Positions 1-11,345 of a stretch of DNA of 64,000 nt are shown here, one piece after another. The notes under the pieces were generated by a model. The model searched no databases. It had not been told where the DNA came from and saw only the letters and a list, made by a program, of their open reading frames with translations. Source of the DNA: Euryodendron excelsum (taxonomy: Eukaryota; Streptophyta; Magnoliopsida; Ericales; Pentaphylacaceae); assembly GCA_033060915.1 (NCBI GenBank), contig CM065386.1, forward strand, positions 4,717,001 through 4,781,000. The letters run 5' to 3'. The translations under genes and the position numbers were made by a program. Position 1 is the first letter of the stretch, and each line of letters starts with the position of its first letter.

Positions 1-662
1 AATAATAAAGAATTACAATTTATACCACTGTTGCCTAAAGTAACTGTAAGGCTAAACATGGAAATCCAAAATAATTTTAAACACTCCACGTTCCTTAATG
101 TTAGGGACTGTTTTAGTTTTACAAGGATTTAGGACTTTTCAATTTTATCAGGGTCCAACATTCTACAATTTCATCTAAAACGCATACAACACCATTCCGA
201 AGTATGTCTGTCTCTTGATTTTACAAGAATTTCTATGACTGATTATAATCTCAATATTCTGTCTCTTTATGGTATGTTGGACTCTTTGTTTTGGCTTTAT
301 TAGTTTACCGTACAATGAAGTTTTGATTTGGTTCTAATTTACAGCGTTTTACATTTCGATTATCAGGAACAATGAGTCGCTCAAGTAGAACACATTGTTG
401 GCAATTTTACCGATTATAATCTCAATGTTCATCATTTTTCATTTGGAAATAGAAGCAGAATATTTCTTTGACGCACTCTCCATTATCATTCTACTTCAAC
501 AATGGCTACTATGACGTAAAAAATCAAAGACATCAAGGATGAGGTGGCCTTTGTTTTTGGCATCTATATATACGCACCAATAATGTATGTGTGTTTTTAT
601 ATGTATACGCACATGAAGGTTGGGGGGTTCGTAAAACACGGTTGATTGGTTGGGTGCTTATA
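1..662. other. Left-edge intergenic DNA, no gene seen
   Basis: This stretch is AT-rich and no open frame in it looks like a known protein. It lies outside duplicated block A1, which begins near 1157, so there is no paralogous copy in the window to compare it with. Confidence 0.5.
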
Positions 663-788
663 TAGCAAGATTGGAAAATGTAATCACTCACATGAGGAAC
701 ATATTCAAAAACATAACCCACATTGTAGCAAGATCGGAAAATGTAATCACTCACATGAGGAACATCTTCAAGAACATAACCCATGTTG
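663..788. repeat. Two-copy 63-bp tandem repeat
   Basis: Two adjacent copies (663-725 and 726-788) share the string tagcaagat and the core aatgtaatcactcacatgag, differing at only a few bases. The period of 63 is a multiple of three, so the surrounding + strand frame (650-898) reads a 21-residue repeat (core ENVITHMRNIFKNITH). This may be chance, because the frame has no other protein-like feature. Confidence 0.8.
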
Positions 789-1156
789 TCAGTGATGTTC
801 CCATCACGGGCCTTCAATTTTCTAGGATTGGAAGGGTATGTTTGGTTGTAAGGAAAAACAGGTGGCTAGATTTTCTCATAATTTCTTGGCATTTTTAGAT
901 AGATTGTGTGTATCCGATAAAATTTAAGTCATAGAAGTTTAACCTTTTATTTTAAGCAGGAGAATAAAAAAGGAGTGTGGAAAAAAGGGGTGGCTGGGTG
1001 AGGGCCGGGTAGGGTTTCTCCCTGCGAACTCTATGGATATAAATTTTTTTTTTATTTTAATATATTTGAACTGATTAATTTGTTTTTTAAAAAAAAAAAA
1101 TTTAAAGCAAACGTATCGCGTGTGCGCCACCTCTAGTATCAATAAAACAAACAATG
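789..1156. other. Intergenic spacer ahead of block A1
   Basis: No gene is recognised. The stretch carries homopolymer runs of T and A around 1045-1100. Similarity to block A2 starts abruptly at its right end, near the string gaaaaggagg. Confidence 0.4.
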
Positions 1157-1461
1157 GAAAAGGAGGCAGCCAAAAAGAGAACTGAGAACAAATTAAAAGC
1201 CAAAGAAACAGAGCACAAAGAAAAGAAAAACTCGATATTACCTACAGATTCTGAAGCAGCAACAGATCACCGTCGAACAAAAAACAGCAGACATCGCATA
1301 AACATTGCAACGGAAAAAACAATCAAAAAGGGAAAAACCAAAAAATTAGTATCCATACGGGACAAAAAAAAAAAAAAGCCAATAAACACAGGAACTGAAA
1401 AAAAATCTAAAGGGGAAATACTAAACCGGACAAAGATAAAGATTTAGTTATTATGTATTAC

Positions 1462-1511
1462 CTAGAGTTTCGGAACGAAGAAGCAACGATGAAGCCGAAA
1501 ACTCTAGCCAT
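1462..1511 (-). pseudogene. Truncated 5' exon of unknown minus-strand gene (block A1 copy)
   Basis: On the minus strand an ATG (1509-1511) opens a 50-bp frame reading MARVFGFIVASSFRNS and ends at a splice donor, CTCTAG followed by GTAATAC. Block A2 has the same exon at 20175-20224 with the same length, start and donor and three changed residues or fewer. The body of the gene should lie to the left, but block similarity ends at 1157, so this copy is probably cut off from the rest. It could equally be 5' UTR rather than coding sequence. Confidence 0.3.
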
Positions 1512-1679
1512 TGAAGAACACAGGAGAACAAAACCAGTAGAGAGAGAGAGAGAGAGCACAGTATAGGAAAAAAATTCAAAGTAAAGATAAGATATCCCAA
1601 AGCGAAGATAAGATTTCCCAATGGCCATGTTTATTTGGAAATTAGAGTAAAGAATTGAATTTGTTATTTGTGGCTCATC

Positions 1680-3701
1680 TAATTTTATATTTAAAAATAA
1701 AAAGAGATAAAGGAGATAATGTAATCCCTTTGAATTATTAATTCTTTAAAATGGATATTAAGTAATATTATGAGAGAAATAGTATTATTTATTTTTTTTC
1801 TTTAAAATAAATTTAAAAATAATATTTTTTATTTTTTTATTATTATAATATAATAAATTAATATACTATTAAATAACTATATTATAATTTTTTATTAATT
1901 TTTTTATTTTTAATGTAATATTTTAATAAAATAATATTACTTATTACATCATAATTTTATTTTAATTAAATATAATATAAATAATTTCACATTAAATATT
2001 ACTTATCGTCTTACTATCATTCTAATGCCACAATACTACCTACCCCTCATTTTTCCATCCCCAAACAAACGGGCCAAAGAGTGGGTGATGAGTGCTCTGC
2101 ATGAGCATATATCATCAAACCAGCTCAATATCCTCGGTCCCGCAAAAGACAATCACAACTTCACATAAATTTTCAGGTTTACCCGTTCACAAGAGCTAAA
2201 AACAGCCTGGAAGGTGAGTTATTAACGCAAATGAACAGGGCACAACCGACCATTCACAATACACTAACCTACATATAGATCAATATATATCTGTGATGAA
2301 ATTTTGTTTTTACCCTTGACAGAAAGCCGACTTAAAACAATCAAAAGCGAACAAAGAAAGTGAAGGAAGGGCAAAATTGCAATTTCACATACATTGAAAA
2401 AACACTGCTCAATGGCCCATTGGCTCTTTATATCTAGTTAAGATAAGATTAAGATTGGACAATATTTTCTTCTGCGTGAAAAATTATAACTTTATTTTAT
2501 ATAATTTTTACACAGAAATCTCGTTAGAATGATGTGACTATATGATATCTATTAGTGTGACCGGCCTACACTAAAAAATTTCTCATAGACTTAAAATCGT
2601 ATCCCAAGCCCGTCAAAAATAAAAACTATAATTTTCAAGCACGTCAAGTCAACTCATTTAACTTAAATTTATTTTTAATAAATATTTTTCTTCAATAATA
2701 ATGTTAAATAATATAAAATTTAAATACATAAATATATTAAAATATAAAAATATATTATTTTATATATTTTTTGAATTGGTTGAATCTGACGGGCTATAAA
2801 CATAATTCTCAAGCCCAATTATTAAATTAATTGGGCCTAAAAAAATAAATCTCAAGCCCTATCATTGATAAGGGGGGCTTGGGCTGGTCAACTGAGCCAT
2901 TAAATCTATGGCCACCCTGATGTGGCAATGATATTCTAAATGACAAATGCTATATTTTAAGTATGTTTTGTTTAGTTATACATAGTAATAATAATTGTGT
3001 TATCATTGTTAAAAATTGTAAAAACACAAGTTCTAAACTTTGTACAACTAAACAAACTATACTTAAAATGTGCCCTTAGAACACAAGTTAGTAAAACCCT
3101 TTTTAAATTATGAATTAAATTGGTGAGACTTTTGGTTTAAAATAAAAGCATCATTTAGAATGAAAATTATGATATTGCCAAAGGTGTCATCCTCTCGAAA
3201 AATTATTCAGTATTCTTATAATACCACGTTATCTTTACTCCTTGTTTTACATGAGAGTGGGATTCTTTCTGTTAGATGGGGGCAAACAACCTATCTAAGA
3301 GGTAGGGGACTCACTCATACATAAAATGAAGAGTAAGAACATGTAACGCTATTATAACACTGAATAATTTCCCCATCCCCTCAGATCACTTAGTCCTTGA
3401 GAACTAGTCAACTAATTGAGTTGAATTGAGTTAATTAAAAGTGAAGACTACGCTAAAGAACTTGACCAGTTGTTAACACTGAAAGAGCTCCTGGACATGT
3501 CTATGGTTTACCAATTCAATGGGTCCAATACATTCCTGAAAACATTGAGAGTTGTATGCTATTAGGGTACTTGTGTGAGGATTTAACACCTTAGACGCAA
3601 GGAATTATGTTAAGGTTGGATTTTACAAGTTGCAAACTTGTATTATGTTCTCAATAGTACATTGGTTGGGTGACTAGTTCTTATGATTTTTTTTGTTTGA
3701 A
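1680..3701. other. AT-rich intergenic spacer of block A1
   Basis: This is co-linear with 20360-22596 in block A2. No open frame of interest was seen. It includes very AT-rich DNA (1740-2020), a sequence near 2470-2560 with the gaatgatgtgac core that also occurs in the MITE family at 36511 and 44322, and a segment (3460-3560) similar to the flanks of the other gene units. About 195 bp present in block A2 (22280-22474) is missing here, between short tgag matches. Confidence 0.55.
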
Positions 3702-3706
3702 ATTTA
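3702..3706. repeat. Copia-1 target-site duplication, left copy
   Basis: The 5-bp attta directly before the 5' LTR is repeated directly after the 3' LTR at 9575-9579. The empty paralogous site in block A2 (22597-22601) reads atttg once. Five-base duplications are usual for LTR retrotransposons. Confidence 0.8.
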
Positions 3707-4173
3707 TGTTATGAAATATTGATCAGTAGATGACCTTCACGTGTTTGTAACATACCCCTATATTTGTCTATATAAACGGAAGAGAGAAAGAGAGAAGAGG
3801 AGAAGAAAGAAAGAAAAAAAGAGAGAAAGAACAGAAAGAGAAAGAGATTGAAAGAGAAAGAGAGAGAGAGAGACTGAAAGAAAGAGAGAGACAGAAGAGA
3901 GAGAAAGAGAGAGAAAAGAGAGCGAGAAAAGAAAGAAGAAGAAGAAAAGAGAAGAAAGAAAAAAGCAAAAAGTGTAGGTAACATATTTAAATATTTGTTG
4001 TCTTTATTTTGTATCTTATGAATGAAATACATACTTGAGTGATCAAGAAGATCTATCTCCATAGTTCCAAAAGAGCTATTTCATATTATTATTTGACAGT
4101 TCTAGAAGAACTAGTTTTCTTATATACTGTGTTTTAATATTTTGCTTGCTGTAAATTCATTTAGTTTACAAAA
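3707..4173 (+). repeat. Copia-1 5' LTR
   Basis: The LTR starts TGTTATG and ends near tttacaaaa. It matches 9080-9574 over its length, with many scattered substitutions and a different length in the GA-rich central tract (about 3780-3965). A TATA-like tatataaa is at 3769-3776, just before that tract. The exact 3' edge is uncertain by about 4 bases, because a terminal CA would fall at 4170. Confidence 0.85.
3769..3776 (+). promoter_or_regulatory. TATA-like box in copia-1 5' LTR
   Basis: The sequence tatataaa lies 62 bases into the LTR and is preserved in the 3' LTR at 9142-9149. It is followed directly by the purine-rich stretch. Its role as the element's core promoter is inferred from position only. 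Confidence 0.55.
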
Positions 4174-4190
4174 CGTTATCAGCACGAAAC
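4174..4190 (+). other. Copia-1 putative primer-binding site
   Basis: The sequence cgttatcagcacgaaac immediately follows the 5' LTR. The core tatcag resembles the usual initiator-tRNA-Met primer site of plant copia elements (tggtatcagagc), but the match is partial. Confidence 0.5.
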
Positions 4191-4935
4191 TCTAAATACT
4201 TATATATCGGGAAGATGCTTTATTATATTAGTAAAGGTACTTCATTAATATTTCAGTTCATTTATTTTTATTTTGGGTTCTTTTCTGTTCACGCTTTGCT
4301 TCATAGCAAATTTATATTTATTATATAGTTGGTGAATAGTGATGCATAGTTGATAAATAGTGATGAATAGTAATTTTTCGAAACTTTGTTTGTTTATTTC
4401 TCCCAGATTGTAAATATTTTGCCTATGATATTTATAGATCTGGAATCCTTATTTCAATACATTTTCATAGACACATGACTTGACTATATTTTGATATCTA
4501 GATTGAAAGTTACAATGGAAACAAAAATATTGATATAATATATATATATATATATATCGATCAGATGAAGGCTCTTATTCATTCTACTATTCATGAACAG
4601 TAATGAACAGTAATTGCATAGTAATATATAATAAATAATATGTAATCAATAGTACGATAATATTTTTTACCGTTCTGTCAGTTGCCATTTATTATAATAC
4701 CCACCAAACATTTATATGTTGGTAGAGATTTTGACATGATCAGTAATGTATGATTGTAAGCAATTAACTAGAAAAAATCAAGTATTCTTGTAGAATGCTT
4801 ATTAAGGCTTGCACGTCGTTTATTTAATTATTGTTACTTTATAAGGTCAGCTTGCCGCCTGCTATTGTTTTTATTTATGTTGTTGCTATTATATTTATTA
4901 TAGTCGCTGAATGTTTCAAAAGTTTATTATAATTT

Positions 4936-5055
4936 AATGCACCTGGAGTTGCAACATAATCAATAAATACACTTGCAGTTGCAAGATTATGGTTGAATGC
5001 ACCTGAAGTTATAAGGCAACGATTTAGTGCATCTGAAGTTGTAATAACAGGGATA
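4936..5055. repeat. 30-bp minisatellite inside copia-1
   Basis: Four imperfect units start at 4936, 4966, 4996 and 5026, each close to aatgcacctgaagttgcaa. The repeat lies between the primer-binding site and the protease region, where gag would be expected. Stops interrupt the + frame. The minus-strand open frame across it (4875-5072) is probably only a consequence of the repeat. Confidence 0.75.
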
Positions 5056-5226
5056 TAGTACAATGTTGCCAATTATGATTCAAATAAATGCACAATGAAA
5101 ATGATGTGAAGGAAATCTTCCTGATGAAGATTGATGGAAAAATAGATCATTTAATTGGTGATGAAAATGTCCACACCAATTAATTTTTATTCTTGTATAA
5201 TATTTTTCTAAGCGTGTTTCTGTTAT

Positions 5227-8200
5227 ATGAATGTTTTCGTTTTCTTATCAAAAAAACAATTTCATATTTTGTATAGAAACATGAAATCTATCAAAACATT
5301 AATAACTTCTAAGATGACCGATGGAGATATATGTTTAGTAGACAGTGCAACTACTCATATAATTCTTCGAAAGAAAAAATATTTTGTTAGCTCAACGTTA
5401 GCTAAAAATAACGTTAAGACAATATCTGGCAATACACAATTAATTGAAGGTTCCGAAAGAACCAATATATTATTGCCAAAAGGAACAAAACTCTATATTG
5501 ATGATGCTATGTATTCAACTAGAGTTACAAGGAATTTGCTCAGTTTTAAATATATACGTAGTAATGGATATCATATAGAGACAACAAATGAAGATAATAA
5601 AGAATATCTTTACATTACTTCTATTGTTTCATGCCAGAAGCAGATATTAGAAAAATTTGCTACTTTCTCTTCTGGATTATATTACACAACTATAAGAATT
5701 TTGGGATCACCTGAAGTGATGCACCAAAAGTGTTTTGACCTAAAAACATTTATATTTTGGCATGATCGTCTTGGTCATCCGGGATCAACAATGATGTGTC
5801 GAATAAGTGAGAACTCTCATAGGCATCCGCTAAAGAACCAAAAGATTCTTTTGACAAATGATTATACATGTCCCGCTTGTTTATAAGAAAATTTAATTGT
5901 GAAACCATCCCCGTCAAAAGTAATAGTTGAATCCCCAACCTTTTTACAAAGAATTCACGGGGATATATGTGGACCGATACACCCACTATGTGGACCATTT
6001 CGTTATTGTATGATTTTAATAGATGCATCCACTCGATGGTCACATCTTTGTTTGCTTTCTACTCGTAATGTTGCATTTGCTAGACTTCTTGCTCAAATTA
6101 TCAGATTAGGAGCACAGTTTTCAGATTATTCGATTAAGTCGATACGACTGGATAATACTAGTGAGTTTACATCTCAAGCTTTTGATGATTATTGCATGTC
6201 CATAGGAATTGATGTTGAACATCCCATTGCACATACACACACACAAAATGGACTAGCTAAATCTTTTATTAAACGCCTTCAGTTTATAGCACGACCTTTA
6301 CTTATGAGAACAAAATTACCTGTTTCTGCTTGGGGACATGCCATATTGCATGCTGCATCATTAGTCTGTGTCTGACCCACTGCTTACCACGAATATTCAC
6401 CATTATAACTTGTTTTTGGTCAACAACCAAACATTTCACATCTAAGAATTTTTGGTTGTGCAATTTATGTACCAATTGTGCCATCACAACATACTAAGAT
6501 GGGTCTCCAACGTCGACTTGGGATTTATATTGGTTTTGATTCTTTATCTATTATTAGCTATCTTGAACCTTTAATAGGGGATGTATTCACTGCACGTTTT
6601 ACGGATTGTCATTTTGATGAAACACTTTTTCCACCATTAGGGGGAGATAAAACGCAATTGGAAATACAGGTTGAGATTACTTGGAATGCTTCCACGGTAT
6701 CTCATCTTGATCCTCAAACAAATCAATATGAATCAGAAGTTCACAGGATTATTTATTTACAGACGATTACAAATCAATTACCTAATGTGTTTACCAATAC
6801 CAAGAAGATAAAAAAATCATATATACCAACTGCTAATACCCCAGCACGTATTGATATCCCTGTAGGACAATCTGCTAATATATCAGCAAATAAATCTCAA
6901 GCACGCATGAAGCGTGGGAGACCTATTGGTGCCAATGACACAGTTCCTAGAAAGAGGAAGGTATAAATGCATAAGCAAGTCAGTATTCTTGAAGAACCCA
7001 CAATATCTAAACCTCCAGAAGAAGGAACTCCTGAAAAAGAATTCCCAGAAGAGAAACCTCATGAAGAGATATCTCCTGCAGAGAAAAGTAATGAGATCTC
7101 AATAAGTTATGTGCATACAAGAGAAAAATGGAATAGAAATAAAATTATTATCGACAACATATTTTCATTTAAAGTGGCTCTTGCAATTACAAGAAGTAAT
7201 GCAAAGAATGAACCACAGATAATTAACGAATGTCAACATAGAAGAGATTGGCCAAAATGGAAAGAAGCTATTGAGACAGAATTAAACTCATTAGCACAAC
7301 GCAAAGTATTTGGACCCGTAGTCCAAACACCAGAAGATGTAAAACCGGTTGGATACAAATGGGTATTCGTGTGAAAACAAAATGAGAAAAATGAAATCGT
7401 AAGATATAAAGCGCGACTAGTAGCACAAGGTTTCTCGCAAAGACCTGGTATAGATTATGATAAGACATATTATCCTATAATGGATGCCATTACGTTCAGA
7501 TTCTTAATTAGTTTGTCAGTCTCAGAAGGACTGGATATGCGTCTGATGGGCGTTGTGACAGCCTACTTGTATGGTGAATTAAATAATGATATGTATATGA
7601 AAATTCCTGAAGGATTTAAAATGCCTGAAGCAACTAGTTCAAAATCTCGAAGCTTACATTCTATTAAGCTTCAAAGATCTCTGTATGGGTTAAAACAATC
7701 TGACGAATGTGGTACAATCGTCTTAGTGAATATCTATTGAAAATGGATATGTGAATAATACAATTTGTCCACGCGTTTTTATTAATAAATCAGAATCTGA
7801 ATTTGCTATTATTGCAGTCTATGTCGATGATCTGAATCTTGTTGGAACTTTTGAAGAACTGACAACATATGCTCGTTATTTAAAGAAGGAGTTTGAAATG
7901 AAAGATCTTGAAAAAACTAAATTTTATCTTGGATTACAAATTGAGTATTTATCAAATGGAATTCTCATCCATCAATCTACATATACAGAAAAAGTTCTGA
8001 ATCGATTTTATATGGATAAAGCTCATCCATTGAGTTCTCCCATAATTGTCCGATCACTAGATGTACAAAAGGATATTTTTCGTCCTCAAGAAGATGGTGA
8101 AGAACTTCTTGGTCCTGAAGTACCATATCTCAATGTTATTAGGGCTCTTATGTATCTTACAAATTGTACAAGACCCGATATTGCATTTTCTGTAAATTTA

Positions 8201-8825
8201 TTGGCATGATATAGTTCTGCACCAACTCAAAGACATTGGAAAGGAGTGAAGCACATATTTCGTTACCTTCGAAGAACAACAGATCTGGGTTTGTTTTATT
8301 TAAAGGGACCAAAATCAGAGTTGGTTGGCTATGCAGATGCTGGTTACCCCTCTGATCTACATAAAGCACGATCACAAACCAGGTATGTATTTACCTATGG
8401 TAACACTGCTATATCTTGGCGATCTGTGAAGCAAACACTAACTGCAACTTCTTCAAATCATGCTGAGAACCATTGCAATTCATGAAGCAAGTCGAGAATG
8501 CATTTGGTTGAAATCTATGATCCAACATATTTAAGATAGTTGCGGATTATCCTCGATCAAAGATAGCTCAACGATATTATATGAAGATAATGCAGCATGT
8601 ATTGTACAAATTAAGGGAGGCTACATCAAAGGTGACAGAACCAAACATATATCGCCAAAATTCTTTTATGCACATGAACTCCAGAAAAACGGTGATATTG
8701 ATGTCTAGCAGATACGTTCAAGTGATAACTTGGCAGACTTATTTACTAAAGCACTCCCAACTGTAACATTTGAGAAATTGGTACACAACATTGGCATGCG
8801 TCATGTTAAAGCTGTAAACAATTAA
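5227..8825 (+). pseudogene. Copia-1 pol pseudogene (protease, integrase, RT, RNase H)
   Basis: A copia polyprotein can be followed across this stretch. The protease site DSATTH is near 5341. The integrase zinc region (HDRLGHPG to CPAC) spans 5758-5880, and the integrase core follows at 5950-6360. The reverse transcriptase starts near 7250 and its catalytic YVDDLNLVG lies near 7821-7847. RNase H (start GYADAG) is at 8326-8485. In-frame stops end the open pieces at 5886, 6375, 6966, 7374 and 7740, the frame shifts by 7751 and again by about 8581. The integrase position expected to hold the catalytic Glu reads Lys (codon 6259-6261). It cannot make an active polyprotein. Confidence 0.9.
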
Positions 8826-9069
8826 CTTCATACCAGATATATGAATGAGGGAGAGTTGCGTACTGTACTCTTTTCCCTTCGCCAATAGTTTTTCCCATAG
8901 GGTTTTTCGTGGCAAGGTTTTAACGAGGCAGTGTTAACGCATCCATACTAAATTATGTTACATAATATCACTGTACTTTTTTTTCTTCGCTAAGGTTTTT
9001 TCCCATTGAGTTTTCCTAGCAAGGTTTTAATGAGACAGTTGTAATATATCATAATATGTAGCGGTCATC

Positions 9070-9079
9070 CAAGGGGGAG
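9070..9079 (+). other. Copia-1 polypurine tract
   Basis: The purine-rich aagggggag lies directly before the 3' LTR, where plus-strand DNA synthesis is primed in LTR elements. Confidence 0.7.
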
Positions 9080-9236
9080 TATTATAAAATGTTGACTGGT
9101 GGATGACCTTCACGTGTTTGTAACCTACCCCTATATTTGCCTATATAAACGGAAGAGAGAAAGAGAGAAGAGGAGAAGAAAGAAAAAAAAAAAAAAAGCA
9201 AGAACAGAAAGAGAAAGAGAGAGAGAGAGAAAGACT

Positions 9237-9278
<42 letters not shown>

Positions 9279-9574
9279 GGAAAGAAAGAGAGAGACAAAA
9301 GAGAGAGAAAAGAGAGAGAAGAGAGCGAGAAAAGAAAGAAGAAGAAGAAAAGAGAAGAAAGGGAAAAACAAAGAGTGTAGGTAACCTATTTAAATTTCTG
9401 TTGTCTTTATTTTATATCTTATGAATGAAATACATACTTGGGTGATTAAGAAGATCTATTCCCATAGTTTCAGAAGAGCTACTTCATTATTATTTGATAG
9501 TTCTAGAAGAACTAATTTTTTTATATACTGTGTTTTAATATTTTGCTTGCTGTAAATTCATTTAGTTTATAAAA
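9080..9574 (+). repeat. Copia-1 3' LTR
   Basis: This is the direct copy of 3707-4173. The terminal TG has become TA (tattataaa). The GA tract (about 9150-9370) is longer and includes a pure GA run at about 9240-9277. The LTR ends before the second attta. Confidence 0.85.
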
Positions 9575-9579
9575 ATTTA
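9575..9579. repeat. Copia-1 target-site duplication, right copy
   Basis: This is attta, matching 3702-3706. The sequence after it (tacataataattaag) continues the block A2 sequence from 22602. Confidence 0.8.
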
Positions 9580-9640
9580 TACATAATAATTAAGATAATT
9601 AATGAATAGATAAAGTTTGGAGAACGGTTTTTACACGGCA

Positions 9641-10279
9641 TTTTGATTGAAAAGAAGCACGAAAACATTGATGGATGGCATTATCACGTGCTGCCAGTGT
9701 TGTTATCAATATCAGGTCAGTGTGCTGTTATTGTTATTAGTACTGTATGTACTGACACCAATATATTACTTGATACCGTATTAAATTTATTACTATTACT
9801 ATCTTATACATATAAAATTATATATTTATTTATTATATATTATCTTTCAAAAATTTGGCATTGTTTATAGAAGGTATTATTTAACACTAAATTATTTTTA
9901 CACAATATAAACATGTAATCTAACCCAAGTAAATATTTAAAATATTTAAGAGACATATTACTTGTCTAGCATTTAGTAAACACAATTTCTAATAGACATT
10001 TATAACCAAAATATAATAAAAACAAATTATTTTAAAATAAAATACACAAAATTTGGTGCAATCTGGTACCACCCTAGTACAAATCGGTATTGCTCGACAC
10101 GACAGATATTGACCGGTATTTGTCGGTATTGCCCGGTATCCTGACCAGTGTGGAACTTACGTTTTTTTACACTATTTTATAGCTGATGCAGTGCATACCA
10201 GCCAGTACAGACCGGTGCGGTGTTGATAACTATGGCTGCTAGTGTATTGTCCTCCTTATGCTCTATCTTAATAGTCAAC
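9641..10279 (+). pseudogene. Relic of an S-domain kinase gene start, block A1
   Basis: The piece at 9645-9699 (aagaagcacgaaaacattgatgg onward) resembles the 5' leader and start codon of gene 1 at 11545-11590. A second piece at 10233-10279 (gctgctagtgtattgtcctcc onward) continues the signal-peptide coding sequence. A roughly 530-bp MITE-like insert separates them. The same arrangement occurs in block A2 (22676-23315), so the damage predates the A duplication. Nothing functional remains. Confidence 0.7.
9700..10232. mobile_element. MITE-like insert in the gene-start relic, block A1
   Basis: The ends are inverted: the left reads ttgttatcaa and the right reads ttgataacta. Near-direct repeats gctgccagtg and gctgctagtg flank the insert, and the intact genes have a single ctgctagc at this site. 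The interior is AT-rich, with many cggtat motifs near 10085-10145, and has no coding frame. A 9- to 10-bp target duplication suggests a Mutator-type element, but that is inference. Confidence 0.6.
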
Positions 10280-11296
10280 TAGGGTTGTAAACGAGTTGTG
10301 TTGAGTCGAGCCGAATTGTGGGTTTATAGCGAGCTTCAACATGTATTTAAGACTTAAATTTTAAGTTTGGTTTGGTTAATTTTCAAACTGATCACAAATG
10401 AGTTTTAATCATGCAGAACACAGGAAATTTTTTAGCCTTAAAAGATGTTCAAGTCATAGTTACAATCTCGTATCGATTAACGTACCGTTTTTGTTATTGG
10501 TACAATACATACCGGTATACCATTTCTAATTTATCATTATAAATATTACATAATAATAAATATATTTTATAAAAAAAATGTGATATATAAACAACATTAC
10601 TTATATCAAGTATTTTTTTAATGCCAAATTATTTTAGTATAAATATACTTAGCAAATAATATTTTGTTAAATTTTTTTTTATAAGTAAATAATATTGTAT
10701 TATTTATAAATAAAGTTTTTGCGGATATTATTGTAGCAAAACAAAATTTAAAAGCCTTATTTTAACAAGGGAGGTTACATTTTAAATTACTTAATAATAA
10801 AACAGAGGATAAATAATATTTAACAGATAAGAAATTTATATGCGTATATATATACATATCTATTTGAATGATCCTTATATTTAGTTGTTATAAAATATAT
10901 GGAGAGAGAGAAGAGAAGAGAGAGGACTGGCTGGATTGCATTAAACGAGTGTACCGGTGGAGACTGCAATGCGTTTAATGTAAAGGGATAACGTGTGGAC
11001 TGACTCTGTGGAGGGATTCCCAGTCTCTGACAATAGAAAGTGTAAAACGATACAATTCGGTACACCGGAATGCACGAAACAGCTGGAAAATAGCGAGTAG
11101 TAGCACTATTGGCCGGAAAGTTTATAGACAGGGAATTAGATTCACCTTCTTTCCTGTTTATGTCCAAGTACCCGTTTGTACTTATTGATACCTCAAGCTA
11201 CCAATAATTGTAGTTTAAGTTTAATTTATTTACATAAATAATTAATCTTAAATAAAGTTTTAACACACGAGTTTGAGAAGGTTGTTTCGTTTTATA
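10280..11296. other. About 1-kb non-coding insert between relic pieces, block A1
   Basis: Similar 13- to 14-bp strings, cttaatagtcaact on the left and cttattagtcaaca on the right, flank the segment. Both derive from one place in the gene (near ataatagtcacc). This looks like a target duplication around an inserted sequence. The element class is not recognised. The segment has AT-rich DNA (10540-10820) and a short GA run near 10902-10921. The block A2 counterpart is 23316-24486. Confidence 0.45.
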
Positions 11297-11345
11297 GCCT
11301 TATTAGTCAACAGAACACTGTGTCACAAAAGTATATCTGAACAAG
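11297..11345 (+). pseudogene. Remnant of exon 1 coding sequence, block A1
   Basis: The strings cttattagtcaacag, ctgtgtc and aaaagtatatctgaaca match scattered parts of exon 1 of genes 1 and 2. The block A2 copy at 24485-24606 is longer and clearer, so this one has lost further sequence. Confidence 0.6.

Larger units (their letters stand above)
3707..9574 (+). mobile_element. Copia-1: degraded Ty1/copia LTR retrotransposon
   Basis: The element is about 5.87 kb, with direct LTRs (3707-4173 and 9080-9574), a 5-bp target duplication and a purine tract before the 3' LTR. The internal region keeps recognisable protease, integrase, reverse transcriptase and RNase H pieces in the order typical of copia, with integrase before RT. 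No gag was recognised. Several in-frame stops and two frame changes make it non-coding. The paralogous block A2 lacks it and shows the uninterrupted target, so it appears to have inserted after the A1/A2 duplication. Confidence 0.93.

Noticed and set aside
3709..4062. Minus-strand open frames rich in Ser, Phe and Leu in the LTRs (also 9141-9371)
   Set aside because: They are translations of the GA-rich purine tract of the copia-1 LTR and carry no protein signal.
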